Origin: Mastigamoeba balamuthi | Taxonomy: Eukaryota; Evosea; Mastigamoebida; Mastigamoebidae | Direction of reading: 5' to 3' | Length of the DNA stretch: 64,000 nucleotides | Assembly (NCBI GenBank): GCA_902651635.1 | Contig: CACRSC010000002.1 | Location: forward strand, 62,001 to 126,000 | Part shown: one piece after another, positions 20,373 through 31,862 of the stretch | Layout of the letters: each line of letters begins with the position of its first letter | How positions within the stretch are numbered: the stretch's first letter is position 1 | The notes under the pieces: generated by a model | What the model saw: the letters and a program-made list of their open reading frames with translations, nothing else | What the model was told of the DNA's origin: nothing | Database searches by the model: none | Program-made: the position numbers and the translations under genes

Positions 20373-23317
20373 CTAGGCATTTAATTGTTTTTGCTTGGTA
20401 TGATAAACAGCAAAGCCATAAGCTTTTAGAGTGTCTTCAACAAATCGGAAAATTTCTGTGAGAGCACTTAGTACTGAAAGACACAAGTGCAGTGCAGTTG
20501 CACGCCAGGCGAGAAGATGATGTATAGATATTGGTCTACAGAAAAAGCAAATAACGTCATCATTGACATCATCAACACCATTCACTGATGTCATTTGATT
20601 GTTAGCCACATGCAGCATTCTTCCCATGTATGTAACGCTCTGGCCATCAGGTGTAATAAGCAGCTGGGATATCTTGTTCATGGTTTGTGTATATAGCTTC
20701 GTTGGGCCAGAAGGCAGGACACAGAGAAGTGAGAGCATGTGGAGCTGGAATGCAGTTGTCATCTTGAAGGCAAATGAGTCAGCATGGCGAGAGTCCTTCT
20801 GTGCGAACTTTGCAGCAGCCCCCTGTGCATGCTCGAACACCTGTGCAGAAACAAGGAACAATGGGCCCCAGTGCAACACGTTGGAAGGCAGGTGCTCGAC
20901 TTGGTGGCCCACGAGAGTTGCACAAGCAGGAGATAATGTGACATCAATTGTAATGCTGCTTTCCTTACTGCCCTCGTCACTACTATCACTGAACTCGCCC
21001 TTGCTGTGATCGCTGCTGCCAATGCCCTTGCTGCCCCCAGCACTGTCACTGCTGCCCGAGGGCTCACCACCACTGCTGCCATCCACGGGCCTGCCACTGC
21101 CCCTGGCCCTGCTGCTGGCTCTACCACTGCTGCTATTAGTGGGAGGAGACCACCGCCACAGAGCATCTCGCTGAAGAGTGTAGAGCCGATGTAGTAGCTG
21201 TGCACAGATGTTGGGGATGATCTGGGGTGATGACATTAAGAAGTGGATGGTCGCACTTGTGTTCCAGTACTGCATGACATCCGTATCAGTGTGAGAGAGT
21301 CCAGAAGCCAGGGGGCTGTCAGTAAGAATGCCAGTGCCTCGTGGGACTTCCACGTATTGCAGTGTTGCAGTGCTGAAGGTGCACTGTTGCCCTTCAGGTA
21401 CTTTTGTGACATGATAATGCGGTGCTCAAGAATGTTGAGGTTTGACACAGGCAGTTGAATTCGAGAGTGGTACAACATCATAGCAGCATCACGTCCATCA
21501 TGTAGGCAGATGTGAAGAGGGTCCTTGGCCTGTATTGCTGCGACACTTGCCACTGGCACAAACAGGTTCGGGTTGATCAGAGCAGTGGGCATCACGCCAA
21601 GGCAGCGCAGAGCAGCCTTGGCCTCCTCGAAGTTTGACAACTGGATGATCTTGTCGAGCTGTGCCCCAGTTGTTACTGTGTCGGGCCGAGCTGCAGCACT
21701 GCGCTGTGCCACAAAGTCCTCAGTGCTAGTAAGGCACTGTGGGCACGTGTAGTAGCGGTCTACACCCCCGGGGCACGAACAGGAGACGTTCTTGTACTGC
21801 TCCATCATATCAGCAATCTGCAGGTCTAACGCACCATACACCCATGCTGGTGCTGCTCGTGAGGCAACCCACATATGGATGCCATCCCTGAGGGCAATTT
21901 TCTCTGGCAGCAGGCATCGCCGCACGTATGCAGCATCATCAGGACGCCCACACAGCTCACTGAGCATCAGCTGCATGAATGGCATATCTCGCATCTTACG
22001 TGACATGTTGAGGATATGCATCATGACTGCCTCACACGAGCCCTTTGAGAAGACCTTGTGCTTGTCAATGTAGTCACCATAGGCAATGATAATGGGTGTG
22101 CCCATGCACCCGGCCCTGGTGTGGCGCTCCAGTGCAGCATTGGAGATATCACGGAATGCTGCTGTCTCTGAGTACTCTGCCACAAGTGGCCCTCGACCAG
22201 CTGCAGCTGCAGCAATGCTTGGATCAGATGCCACGAGAATGCACGACTCCACGAGGGGATTGCTCAGCAGCACGTGGACCCAGTCGATCAGTGAGTTGAC
22301 TGGGTTACGGCGGGCAAGCTGACTGTGCCACACGTTTGCTGAGTATGCCTCAATCACGGCCCGCACATCGTCTGTTACTGTGCCTGTCATGTGCAACAGT
22401 GTTGAGCTGATCTGGTCAAGCATGTCGTCACTGGCAGATGTCTCAAGCTTGAACACAGCAAGGTCACCAATGTGGCACAGGCCAGTCGTTGTGCTTAGAA
22501 GGCGGGGTGTTACATGTGGTCGGACTGCATGAGCTTGCAGCAGGTTAATGTAGCGCTACTGCTGCACATCTGTCCCACTGACAATGTAGTGCAACATTGC
22601 TCGCTCTTGCTGCAGAACTGCCATGCAGCCCGACAGCCATGGTGATGCTGCTGCTTCCTCTGACCTCTTGTCCCCTACAATCCATGGTGCTGCCCACAGC
22701 TCATCACTGCTGAACTGCTGTATTTCATACTATGTCAAGGAATTGAGATGATGGTACTTGTACCTCAGCAGCAAGTAGCTGTGAAAGAGGGTGTTCAGAA
22801 GTGCCATTATTATGTTCAGGAGAGTTATCAGCAGCTAAGGGCATGTCTTGCAGGCTGTCTGTGTCCTGCTCTTCTTCTGCTGCTGCAGCTTCTGACTTAG
22901 CTATCTGCTGTGCACGAGCACTGGCCACCTTGAACAGCAGCAGCACAGTTGTTCTCCTGCTACAGCTCATCTGCTTGCTCGACAGGCCAGCAGCAAGCAT
23001 CCATGCACGGTACACATCAATGGGCAGCTTCTCTGCTTCTGCACAGAACATGCTTGCATTACTACTGCTCTACTTGAACAGCTGGTCAATTTGGGTAAGA
23101 GGCTCGCCCAAAACAGCTGGTGCTGGCTGGTCATCTTTGTCAAAGTGTCCCTGAGAATGTCCTCTGATGATGCCAGCCATGACTGCCATTCGTGCCCCAC
23201 GAGCCGTTGTATCTCGTGGTTGTGGTGCCGACGAAGCATGTTTGAGAAGTTGTTGAATACATGGTCATTGCATGTGTGGCATCGCCACTCATCATGTATG
23301 CTGTAAGCACGCTTCAT
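20373..23317 (-). mobile_element. Decayed DNA-transposon transposase region (family X, copy 2)
   Basis: Three minus-strand pieces in order. 22967-23317 has a zinc-finger-like start (WRCHTC, then LRRHHNHE). 21236-22456 (406 residues) is the core, with DKHKVFSKGSCEAVMMHILN, SELCGRPDDAAYVRR, DMMEQYKNVSCSCPGG and YYTCPQC. 20373-21353 is the C-terminal part, with a Ser/Gly-rich linker and EHLPSNVLHWGPLFLVSAQV. A C2-H2 N-terminus, a core with a CxC...CxxC cluster and a late GPLF....E motif recall KDZ/Plavaka-type transposases. This is motif-level judgement only. Copy 1 (4257-6010) is homologous. The pieces are in different frames with interruptions, so the copy is probably dead. No terminal repeats were found. 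Confidence 0.5.
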
Positions 23318-23636
23318 TGTGCAATCCCACTGCCAATGCAGAAAAATGAAGAACAGATTTTATATCTTCTGAACTGTTGACGTGTCATGTTCTTTTGGAA
23401 GCATCTTTTTTGCCACTAAAGAAATCACATTATGGACAATGCAGAGAATGCTGCTATGCTGGTGGGCAACCTGTACAATGACCTGAGTGTCTCCCAGATG
23501 ATTCTGATAGACAGGGCTGGCCCCACGGCCACCCTGAGGTCCGTCTGTGCTCATCATCTCACTACTGGGCTTGAAAGATGATCGTGTGATAAAATCTCGC
23601 CCATTTTCATGACCCACAGAGCTGCCGGCGATAACT
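23318..23636. other. Upstream flank of transposon copy 2, no gene seen
   Basis: The composition is mixed and only chance reading frames occur. It may hold the 5' end of the transposon on the minus strand. Confidence 0.3.
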
Positions 23637-23759
23637 ATGGGTATTTTCTCTCCTTTCTTTCTGCTTTTTTCCTCATTTATATGGATACCTATCTCTCATG
23701 TGAGATCTCTGATGTGTGTGTGCCCCTTTCTCCTCCTTCCCCCTCTTCTCTCCCTCTTC

Positions 23760-24330
23760 ATCTCTAGGGTATTTAGATACATTGATGAGCAGGACAGGGC
23801 TGAGGCCCTGGCCCTGCTTACAGAAAGAGAGAGACACCTCATTGCTACAGATGCCAACGTTGGTGCGCTGCACCATGCCCCTTTCCTCCACTCACCAACT
23901 CACTCTTCAATACAGGCAGGTGCTGGAACGACTGGCTGGAGACATGTTGGCGCACGAGGCGCAGCAATGCTGCCAAGAGGTTTTCTCTTGAAAACCTTTT
24001 TTTAGTGAATGGTTAGAAACCCCTCACACACTGTCTGCAGGGCTGCAGCTGCAGCTGCACGTTCCACAGAGGAGGAGGATGAGGACGAGAGTGATGACGA
24101 TGATGCTGATGAAGGTAGTGTGCATGGCCGAGGGCGTACTGGCCGCAGTGGCTGCAGCAGGCATGGTGGTGGACGTGGCACAGCAGCAGATCGCGGCCGT
24201 GGTACTCATGGGAGTGGCACATGTGGTGGCCGTGCACGTGACCATGGCCACAGCCGTGGTGCCATTGCTGCTGCTGCTGCTGTCATGGCAGCACAAGCGG
24301 CTGAGGCGGCCCAGCAGGCCCAGTGAAGCT
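23760..24330 (+). CDS. Possible spliced gene with acidic and Gly/Arg/His-rich segments, unrecognised
   Basis: Plus-strand pieces look like exons. 23769-23862 (FRYIDEQDRAEALALLTERE) lies between a TCTCTAG acceptor and a GTGCGC donor. About 23916-23985 (QVLERLAGDMLAHEAQQCCQ) follows an ATACAG acceptor. 24045-24326 has an acidic run (EEEDEDESDDDDADE), then RGRTGRSG- and HGGGRGT-like Gly/Arg/His repeats and an Ala-rich end. The first part is helical and the last part resembles low-complexity RNA-binding tails. I do not recognise the protein. It may be a host gene or an accessory frame of the adjacent transposon. No start codon could be fixed. Confidence 0.25.
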
Positions 24331-24709
24331 ATAGCATGGTGGCTGCAGTGGCTGCAGTGAATGTGGCGGCAGAGGTGGCAGCAAATGTGGAGGTGGACGT
24401 GGCAGCAGACGTGGCAGTGGACGTGGCAGTGGACAAAGCTCTTTTTTTCATACATCTATACTATTTATATCATCTACTATCCTGATGTACTAGTCACAGC
24501 AATTCAAATCATCCACTACATAAGGTGTACTTATGCTTCTACTTTTGCTTATACCCTTATGGTACTGTACATACTCATGATGAATTAACAAGGACAATCT
24601 ATACACTGTGTATCAAGTCTATCTGTAGAACTTTTATATATCATCTACTCTCCTGGCGTGTGGTCAACTGAGATTTCCATGACTCGGAGCAGCAATACGT
24701 AAGCAACAA
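24331..24709. repeat. GTGGC-rich simple repeat and AT-rich flank
   Basis: Imperfect repeats of GGCAGC/GTGGACGTGGCAGxxG units occupy 24331-24433. AT-rich DNA without a gene follows up to tRNA-Leu copy 2. Confidence 0.5.
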
Positions 24710-24792
24710 TGCATCCGCTGGGATTCGAACCCAGGCCTCTTACGAGACTGCAACCTGAATGCAGCGCCTTGGACCGACTCGGCCACAGATGC
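24710..24792 (-). tRNA. tRNA-Leu (anticodon CAG), copy 2
   Basis: This is identical to the tRNA at 7599-7681 except for one variable-arm base (TACGAGA instead of TGCGAGA on the plus strand). The same acceptor, D-arm, CAG anticodon loop and T-arm are present. It is on the minus strand, 637 bp past the stop codon of gene C; copy 1 sits 762 bp past the stop of gene A. Confidence 0.95.
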
Positions 24793-25429
24793 TTCACATT
24801 CTTAAATTGCAGAATAATAATGAACGCATACATAAGTTACCGTACTCTAGGAATTTCAGAAGTAAAATTCATGAAACCAAGGCATCTTTATGCTACAAAG
24901 ATCAAATATTCTATCAAATTCATAATATTCTTTTATGTGAATACAATACTGAATACAATTATCAAATGCTAGTACCATAAGCTATTTATACCTCCTTCAA
25001 AATTACAAAATATAAATTCAAAAAGTCTCTTCATACTTCACAGGTAGACCGACACTTCTACTCTTTGTTAAGGGTATGTCTGAATTAGATATAAAATGAT
25101 TGTCCAAGACCCAGCTGGATAACAATAAATTCCTGATTTTCCCTCAATTCTTATGAGTGTTTTTTCTCCTTTCTTTTGTTTTATTTTTGATTTTTCAAGT
25201 TCACTTTGCAATATGTGAGGCACCAAGAATTGTATCAACTGATTTTCCTGTAAAGTAAATTACCACCAACCTGCCAAGCTCGAGCTAAGTGAAGCCCATA
25301 CATTAACTTGGCTTGGTTCAGCCCTTGATTACGTTGTGCTGCATAGCATTCAAAGAGACAGTAAGTGTTTCAGCTGCTTCTTCCCTTGCAAGTAAATGAT
25401 TGAATTGCATAGTTACGAGCACTGGTCAC
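24793..25429. other. AT-rich intergenic DNA downstream of gene C
   Basis: No gene is seen. It should include the 3' UTR of gene C on the minus strand. Flanks of the two tRNA-Leu copies show no obvious long similarity. Confidence 0.45.
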
Positions 25430-28400
25430 CTAGGGATTCCCCGGAACAGCATCTGCTGCTGTTTCAGGAAGCAAGTTGTCTGTAGACAGCGACAGTGGCA
25501 ATAACTGCACATCTTTCTCTTTGTGGCACAGAGAGGCCAGGTCGACCTTGCGCGGATCAGCCACACTGGCATATGACGTCTCGAGAGGGCTCCGCATTGA
25601 GACAGCATCTGACCCAACAGGCCTCAGCGTCACGACATACCTCGGTAGGCACTGCGACGCCTCGAACACTGCCACTTCTCTGTAAACGACATCGTTGATA
25701 TCCCTGCACGGCACAAACACCATCTCCTTCTCCACCGGCCCGCTGTACGGCCTCACCGGTATCTGTGGGCGGGTTCGTGAGTTGAGCAGAAGCAACGATG
25801 GACGAACAAAGTGTGCATCGTAGTTGGAGAAGTTGCCCTTGCCCTGCAGCTTCAGCATGTCGCCCTCCACCACGGGGTACGCCGAGTAGAACGACACCCA
25901 GTTCAGCACCAGCGATCCCTTGCTGTACACCTCGTGTGCGTACCGTGCCTCGTACGTGCTGTACACCCCCTTCCCGAAGAACCCCACGTCCGTCTTGGCC
26001 AGGTTCGCGTACCCCGCCCGCAGGATGCTGTCCAGGTTCTCCTTGTCCGTCCCGTGCCACAGCGGCAGCAGCTGCACGTCCGGGAACTCCCCGTCCCGCA
26101 GTGGCGCGGTCATCCGCACCAGCATGTCCGACACGGGTGCCCGCACCGCCGCGTCGGCCTCCCGCAGCCACCCGGGCTCGAACGCCCTGTTCCCCGACCT
26201 CCCCTGCAGCTGGTGCGCCCGGGCCTCGAACAGGCGCTCGAGGGCTGGGCAGTACACGACGTCGATGGAGCCCACGGCCATGCCGGGCACCGGGCACCGG
26301 CTGTACGCCTCCTGAACAAACTCCGTGTCCGCCTGTGATGCTGCCACAAGAACGTAGTCGCTGTCTGGCCGTTGCCTGAGCTGCTCTCTTATGGCGGGCC
26401 AGTGCTCGCTGATGATGCTCCACAGGTGGTGCGCCGTCAGGTCACCGCTCTTGGCCATCCTGCGCCTCCTACGGCCCAGAGCCACGAATGCGAATACACC
26501 TCCAATCATAGCGACGAGCACTGCGCCTCCCACGACGCCGCCTGCAATGGCACCGCTCCTGTTGCCTGACGCTCCGCTGTGCGACGTGGCATACAGAGAG
26601 AGGCTTGTGTTCTGACCGTACTCGTCCGAGAGCGTCAGCAGCAGCCGGCACTCAAAGCTGCCTGAGCTGCTGTCGCGATACTGCAGCCCCGAGAGGAACG
26701 AGATCAGGTACGCTGCATTGCCACTTACAACACGCGAGTTGCGCGCCGACACCCTGGCCGTCCTCGAACTGTCGTCGTTCTTGGTGAACACGCCGGTGCG
26801 GCCATGTGGAACAGCAAGCACCAGCGTCAGGACAGACGTGTCGTGTGCCCCTCTGACGGTCATGGGCGGCAGCTCGCACGTGCTTCCCGCACACTGAACC
26901 GACAGTGTCTGCGCGGACAGCACCAGAGAGCTCGTCACCATCAGACTGAACTCCTGTGTGGCTGTCATCCGGTGGCTGTCGGTCAGCGTGACCACCACCC
27001 GCGACGTCAGTGCATCCGATGATCTGTTGGGCGTCCCCGAGAACGTGCGGGAGGTGGCGTTGAAGAGCAGCCAGCTGGGCATCCCCTGCGCCGTCAGCAT
27101 GGCCACGTCCCCCATGTAGCTGAACGCCTTGCCGACACTGAACGACATCGCGTTGCCCACCGAAGCGGTGCAGCAGCCGGGCAGCGACGAAATCGGCTGC
27201 AGCTGGGCGGGAGGCCTGTTGCCAAAGTAGAGCCACACGTCCTGGTCGGGCTGCACCGACACGATGAAGTCGGCGACAGAGTCGTTGTTGACGTCGCCCG
27301 CAGGAAAGCAGTAAACATAGCCCTGGGAGTCCACCACGGCGGACGTGCCCGTGACGCCGTCGGCCTCGAGCATCGTCTCCGGGTCCCAGGGGCCCCTCTT
27401 CCCGAAGAGGACCTGACAGCCTCTGCCCGGCACAACGACGTCTGCAAGGCTGTCCCCGTTGATGTCGCCCACGCCGCACGAGGTGGGCCGCTCGTAGATG
27501 CTCTCATCGACGGTGAGCCAGTGCGCCAGCTCCGACGACCGCACGATGGTCGCGCGGCCCCCGAAGGTGCTCGGAGACGAGTAGTTGACGGCCGTGAGGT
27601 CCACGTTGCCAAAGTAGATCAGCGTCTGAACTGTGACCTGCCCGTAGAGCTCGCTGTCGGAGACGCTGTTCAGCAGGTCACCGCAGCCGTCTCCGTTGAC
27701 GTCGCCTGCAGCGGATGGGCGCAGCGGCGACCTCGAGTAGGCGCCATACACGACCCGCCTCATAACGGACTCGTTGCCCATGTTGAGCACTGGAAGGAAG
27801 TGCGCGGCGCCTGGGATGACCCACAGCTCGTCTTCGTCCAGGACAGCGATGTCGTCACGGCCGTCGCAGTTGACGTCGCCCGCGCGGACCACGTAGCGAG
27901 CGTTGGAGATGGTGAACCCCCTGTTCGATGAGCTGTTGGTGGTGCCCGCGTCGATGACGCTGCCCGTGAAGCCCCCGAAGACCACCTGGACGCCATCCCA
28001 CCCCCGGGGGATAGCCACGTCGTCGATGCCGTCGCCGTTGATGTCCCCAACACCCACTGGGCACTGTCTCGCCGACAGTTGCACCGACCTGTTGGACAAC
28101 AGCTCCGGGCCGTAGCGTATCGAGACGACTGAGTCAGACGTCCGCATAACTGCGATGTCACTGAAGCCGTCACCGTTGAAGTCGCCGACGCCGCCGCAGA
28201 CAGTGAACGGAACAGCCTCCTGGATGTCGTGCGACTTCTGCTCGTCGATTGAGTTGATCCACCGGCCACGGTGGCCCGAGATGACGAGGTGCTCGCCGGG
28301 CTGCAAGCCGCTAGCCTTGGGCAGCACCTTGGGCGCCGAGATGAGGACGTCCGGCACCGCATCACCGTCTGAGTCCCCGATGCCCTGCGCGAAGCTCCCG

Positions 28401-30283
28401 AAGCCCGCCTTCTGGACCGTCGTGGCCACGCGGAGGCCGGCCAGACTGTCGCTCTGGGAGCTGCTGTGGATCGACTCGAGGCTGACGGGGAACGAGGGCC
28501 ACCGCCTCGAGCGGCTGCCGTAGAGCACGTAGAGGCGCCCCATGTCGTCGACGGGATCCATCGTCTCGTACTCGTAGCCGCACGCGTGCGGCGACAGCAC
28601 GAAGAGGTCCGAGAGCCCGTCGCTGTTGAAGTCGCCTGCCGCAGCGACGACGCTGTCGTTCTCCTCGACCGTCGTCGCCTCAAGAGCAAAGGCGCCGATC
28701 CCGTCGACGCTTCGAGACATCACCGTGTCGTTGACCGGCCCGAACAGCACAGCAACGTCCGCCCGTTTGCGGGTTCGCGAGAACGCCACGGCGATGTCTG
28801 TGCGCCCGTCGGCATTGATGTCGCCGGCCGAGGCGCCCACTGCCGCGCTAGCGCCCTCCCGGCCCATGAGGGTCACTCGGGCAGCGGCCCTCTGCCAGAC
28901 CCGCGTACGGGCACCGCGCCGGCCGGCAAAGACATAGCTCCGCGTGCTCTGCCAGGCGTACTGCGCCACCAGAAGCACGTCGCTGGCAGAGTCGTCGGCA
29001 ACGTCAAAGCCTCCACTGATACTCATCGACGTCCACGAGTCGTCGTAGGCGCTGAACCCGCCAAGCGCGGTGACGTTGATGCCGGCGGAGCCCGAAGCCA
29101 CGTTGGAGCTGTCGCCAAACACGACGGCGAGCTCGTATAAGCTCAACGTGTGTTCGTTGCGTTCGTGCAGCACACCGAGCGCCGTGTCGGCGATGCCGTC
29201 GCCGTTGACGTCGCCCACCGGCGCCGCCGTGCTGATCGACGCGCCGTCCTGCAGGACCAGCGGCAGTCTTGTCGACAGCGCCCTGTCGGCGCCCCCGAGG
29301 ACGACACTCGCGTTGGTGAACAGGTCCGCGCGCCCGTCGGCGTTTATGTCCCCGACGCCCACGGCCACGCCGTCGACCGACTTGCAGTTGTCGGCGTCGA
29401 CGTACGCGGGGAACGCCGTCCTGTTGCGGCCCCAGACGACGAATGTGCGGCCCTTGTTGCCCGCCGACAGCACCACATCGGCGTAGGCGTCGCCGTCGAC
29501 GTCGGCCACCCAAAGGCCGTCGCACGTGGCGTCGGCGCTGGTGATGTAGGCGCCCTCGCCGTTGGTGGCGAGGCTGCTGAGGAGCATCGACCCCAAGTTG
29601 ACGCGCAGGTCGTCGACGATCGTGTGCCGCTTCCCCGCGAAGAGCAGGAACGCGATGACGCGGTGCGGCAGCGACGAGTTCTTGGCGGCGACGACGACGT
29701 CGGTGAGCGCCGTGCCGGTGACGCTGCCCGACGCCACGTGGGAGCCCAGGGCGAACCTGTACGGCGCCCGCGTGAAGTGCACGCCGGCCCAGCCGTCCGT
29801 CAGCGCGCTCGCCTTGGTGCTCGCGGGCCACTGCGAAGCCCTGCGTGGGGGAGAGGAGGTTGCAAGCGGGTCAGACACACGTCATCGTTGACGGTTGGGG
29901 CTGCTTCTGCCCAAGTTGAGAAACAGCGGTTGGGAATCTTGTCGTGTCGGGATCCCAGGGCAGTCACAGCCCGCCCGCGCATCCCGTCGCCGACAGCTGT
30001 GCCCTGCCCGTCTCCCTTTTCCCCTGGGCGTGTCCGATTTCCGCGGAGACGCGCTTCTCTTTTTTATTTTTCGGTTTTCTCCCCAAAACGAAGTGCGGTT
30101 CGCGTCAGCAGAAGTGCACTCGTGGCACCGCCCGCCACCCAGGCAGCACAGGCAGCGCAGGCATCGCAGGCAGCAGAGGCACGGACACGGGGGGAGTGCG
30201 TACGTGGCAGGGGCCAGAAAGAGCACCAGCGTGGCGAGGAGAGGGAGAGCGGCCCTGGGGGTGCAGCTGCTGCTGGTGGGCAT
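25430..30283 (-). CDS. Transmembrane FG-GAP receptor with cytoplasmic PARP-type ART domain (copy C)
   Basis: Exon 1 is 30204-30283 (signal peptide MPTSSSCTPRAALPLLATLV), with a phase-2 GTACGC donor. Exon 2 is 25430-29840, after a CCCCCACGCAG acceptor. Together they encode 1496 residues, intact. The domain order matches copy A: FG-GAP repeats with DxNxDG loops, a He_PIG-type domain (PSWLLFNATSRTFSGTPNRS), a TM helix (IAGGVVGGAVLVAMIGGVFA) ended by RRRRR, then the ART domain with WHGT, GKGVYST and EVAVFEASQ. The ectodomain is clearly diverged from A/B, but about 640 bp of the ART domain (25695-26333) looks identical to copy B. The C-terminal tail after the ART differs from A/B. Two SSAT genes lie directly upstream on the same strand. 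Confidence 0.85.
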
Positions 30284-30692
30284 CTCAGGGGCGCGCGGTG
30301 ACGGCAGCTGGAAAAAATGAAGTGAACACGGCCCCTGCCTGAGATTCACGCCGTATCTCGAGGTACAACCGGTTTCCCGATGTACTGCTCGCACGAGTGC
30401 CGGTTGGCGAGAGCTGCCGGCTGCTCTGCCCGTGATCTGGAGACCGGCCAATCGGGACTGTCCCATCTCAGATGGAAGGTGCAGCGGGACGCATTGCGCG
30501 GGGGGCTCGCTCTTTTGTTCAGCCATGATCTCTGTTTGTTCTTCCAAAGACACGGCCGATCGACCTTCGAGAAGTACCTATCCACACGCAGTGGCCTACC
30601 GTGTGAAATCGCCATGCGCCAACCCCCACTGGTAATTCGATGAAATTGAAATTGCGCTGTGCATTTCATCATCGCCTTCCCCAGAGTTGCGA
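30284..30692. other. Intergenic region between gene C and SSAT-2
   Basis: This is upstream DNA of gene C (minus) and the 3' flank of SSAT-2. Both genes are on the minus strand. No other feature is recognised. Confidence 0.4.
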
Positions 30693-31359
30693 TCAGTTGG
30701 AATTGTTGGAGGCCTCGACCCTCTGCAGGAACGCCTTGAAGTCGGGCTCGTACAGGCGGTACGTCACCCACTCCGGCTGCGCGCGCCCCCCGACGACGCG
30801 CTCGTACCAGTCGCGGCTGGGCTTGTTCCAGTCGAGCACCTGCCTCAGTGCCCAGAGCCACACAACTGGCGTTAGCCGAGCCAGCAAGAGCTGCAGTGCG
30901 AGGGCCTACCTGCCAGACGAGCCGCGCGCACGAGAGCTCCACGCACTGGCGTGCCAGCGCTGCGAACAGGGCGGTGCCAGCGCCGCAGCCGCGGAACTTC
31001 TCGCGGACGAAGAGGTCCTCGAGGTAGAGGCAGCGCCCCTGCCACGTGCTGTACGTGTAGAAGTACAGGCAGAAGCCCGCCGCCTCACCCCCCACCTCGG
31101 CGATCAGCACCTTGTACAGCGGCGCTCCCTCGTCCCCGAAGCCGTCGCGGGCCAGCTGCTCCTCGGTGATCTTGACGGCGTGCGGCTCCTTCTCGTAGAC
31201 TGGGCGGGGAATGTGATTGTGAGCCACAACTGACTGAAACGCAGGGCGGCAAACTGGAGGTTGGGGCTGGGGGGAAAACACACTAGCGAGCTCCTGAATG
31301 AACTTGTAGATGAGGGGCACGTCCTCCCTCTTGGCCTCGCGAACGGCGACTGCGGGCAT
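30693..31359 (-). CDS. SSAT-like GNAT acetyltransferase (SSAT-2)
   Basis: Exons 30910-31359 and 30693-30839 join in phase 0 (GTAGGC donor) to encode 198 residues. The start MPAVAVREAKREDVPLIYKF was chosen because it aligns with the starts of the other two copies. The core ITEEQLARDGFGDEGAPLYK, the acetyl-CoA loop RGCGAGTALFAALAR and exon 2 VLDWNKPSRDWYERVVGG are nearly identical to SSAT-1, while the linker after helix 1 differs. Exon boundaries are the same as in the other paralogues. Likely a cytosolic polyamine-type N-acetyltransferase by family. Confidence 0.85.
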
Positions 31360-31862
31360 GCTTGTGGGCGGGTCGGTGGCGGATATCTCTGTCGGTTGCC
31401 CTGATGCGATGACAAATAGAAAACGAATGATGGCGTGGGCAGAGGTCAATCACACAGATCAAGCGATGAGGAGAACCGGGCACCGGGTGACACAGTGTGG
31501 ACACAGAAATAATGAGGAAAGATGCAGACGTTGTGATCAGGGGAACCCGAAAGCAGGCCGTTCCCGTTCTGCCCTGTCCCCACGGCAATGCGGCTGAAGC
31601 TCGTGACTGCTGTCCAGCCATGCCTGCTCTGATCAGGTGCGCCGCACTTACATTGGAATGCCGGGATGTATCCTGCTGTCACAAGAGCAGATCAACTGTT
31701 GATTTCTCGTGAGAATTTCCGATGGCGTGTGTGCGCCCCGACGAGGACTCATCGCGGGATGGGTGCCCATAATTGAGAGTGATGACCACGCACTATCCGA
31801 AACTCATGAAAAGAAATCCGTCATCCCGCTCACTTCATTGGATCAAATGGAGTTGAGTGCCA
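31360..31862. other. Intergenic region between SSAT-2 and SSAT-3
   Basis: This must hold the SSAT-2 promoter. A GGATATCTCTG element occurs about 20-30 bp upstream of the SSAT-2 start. No gene is seen. Confidence 0.4.
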
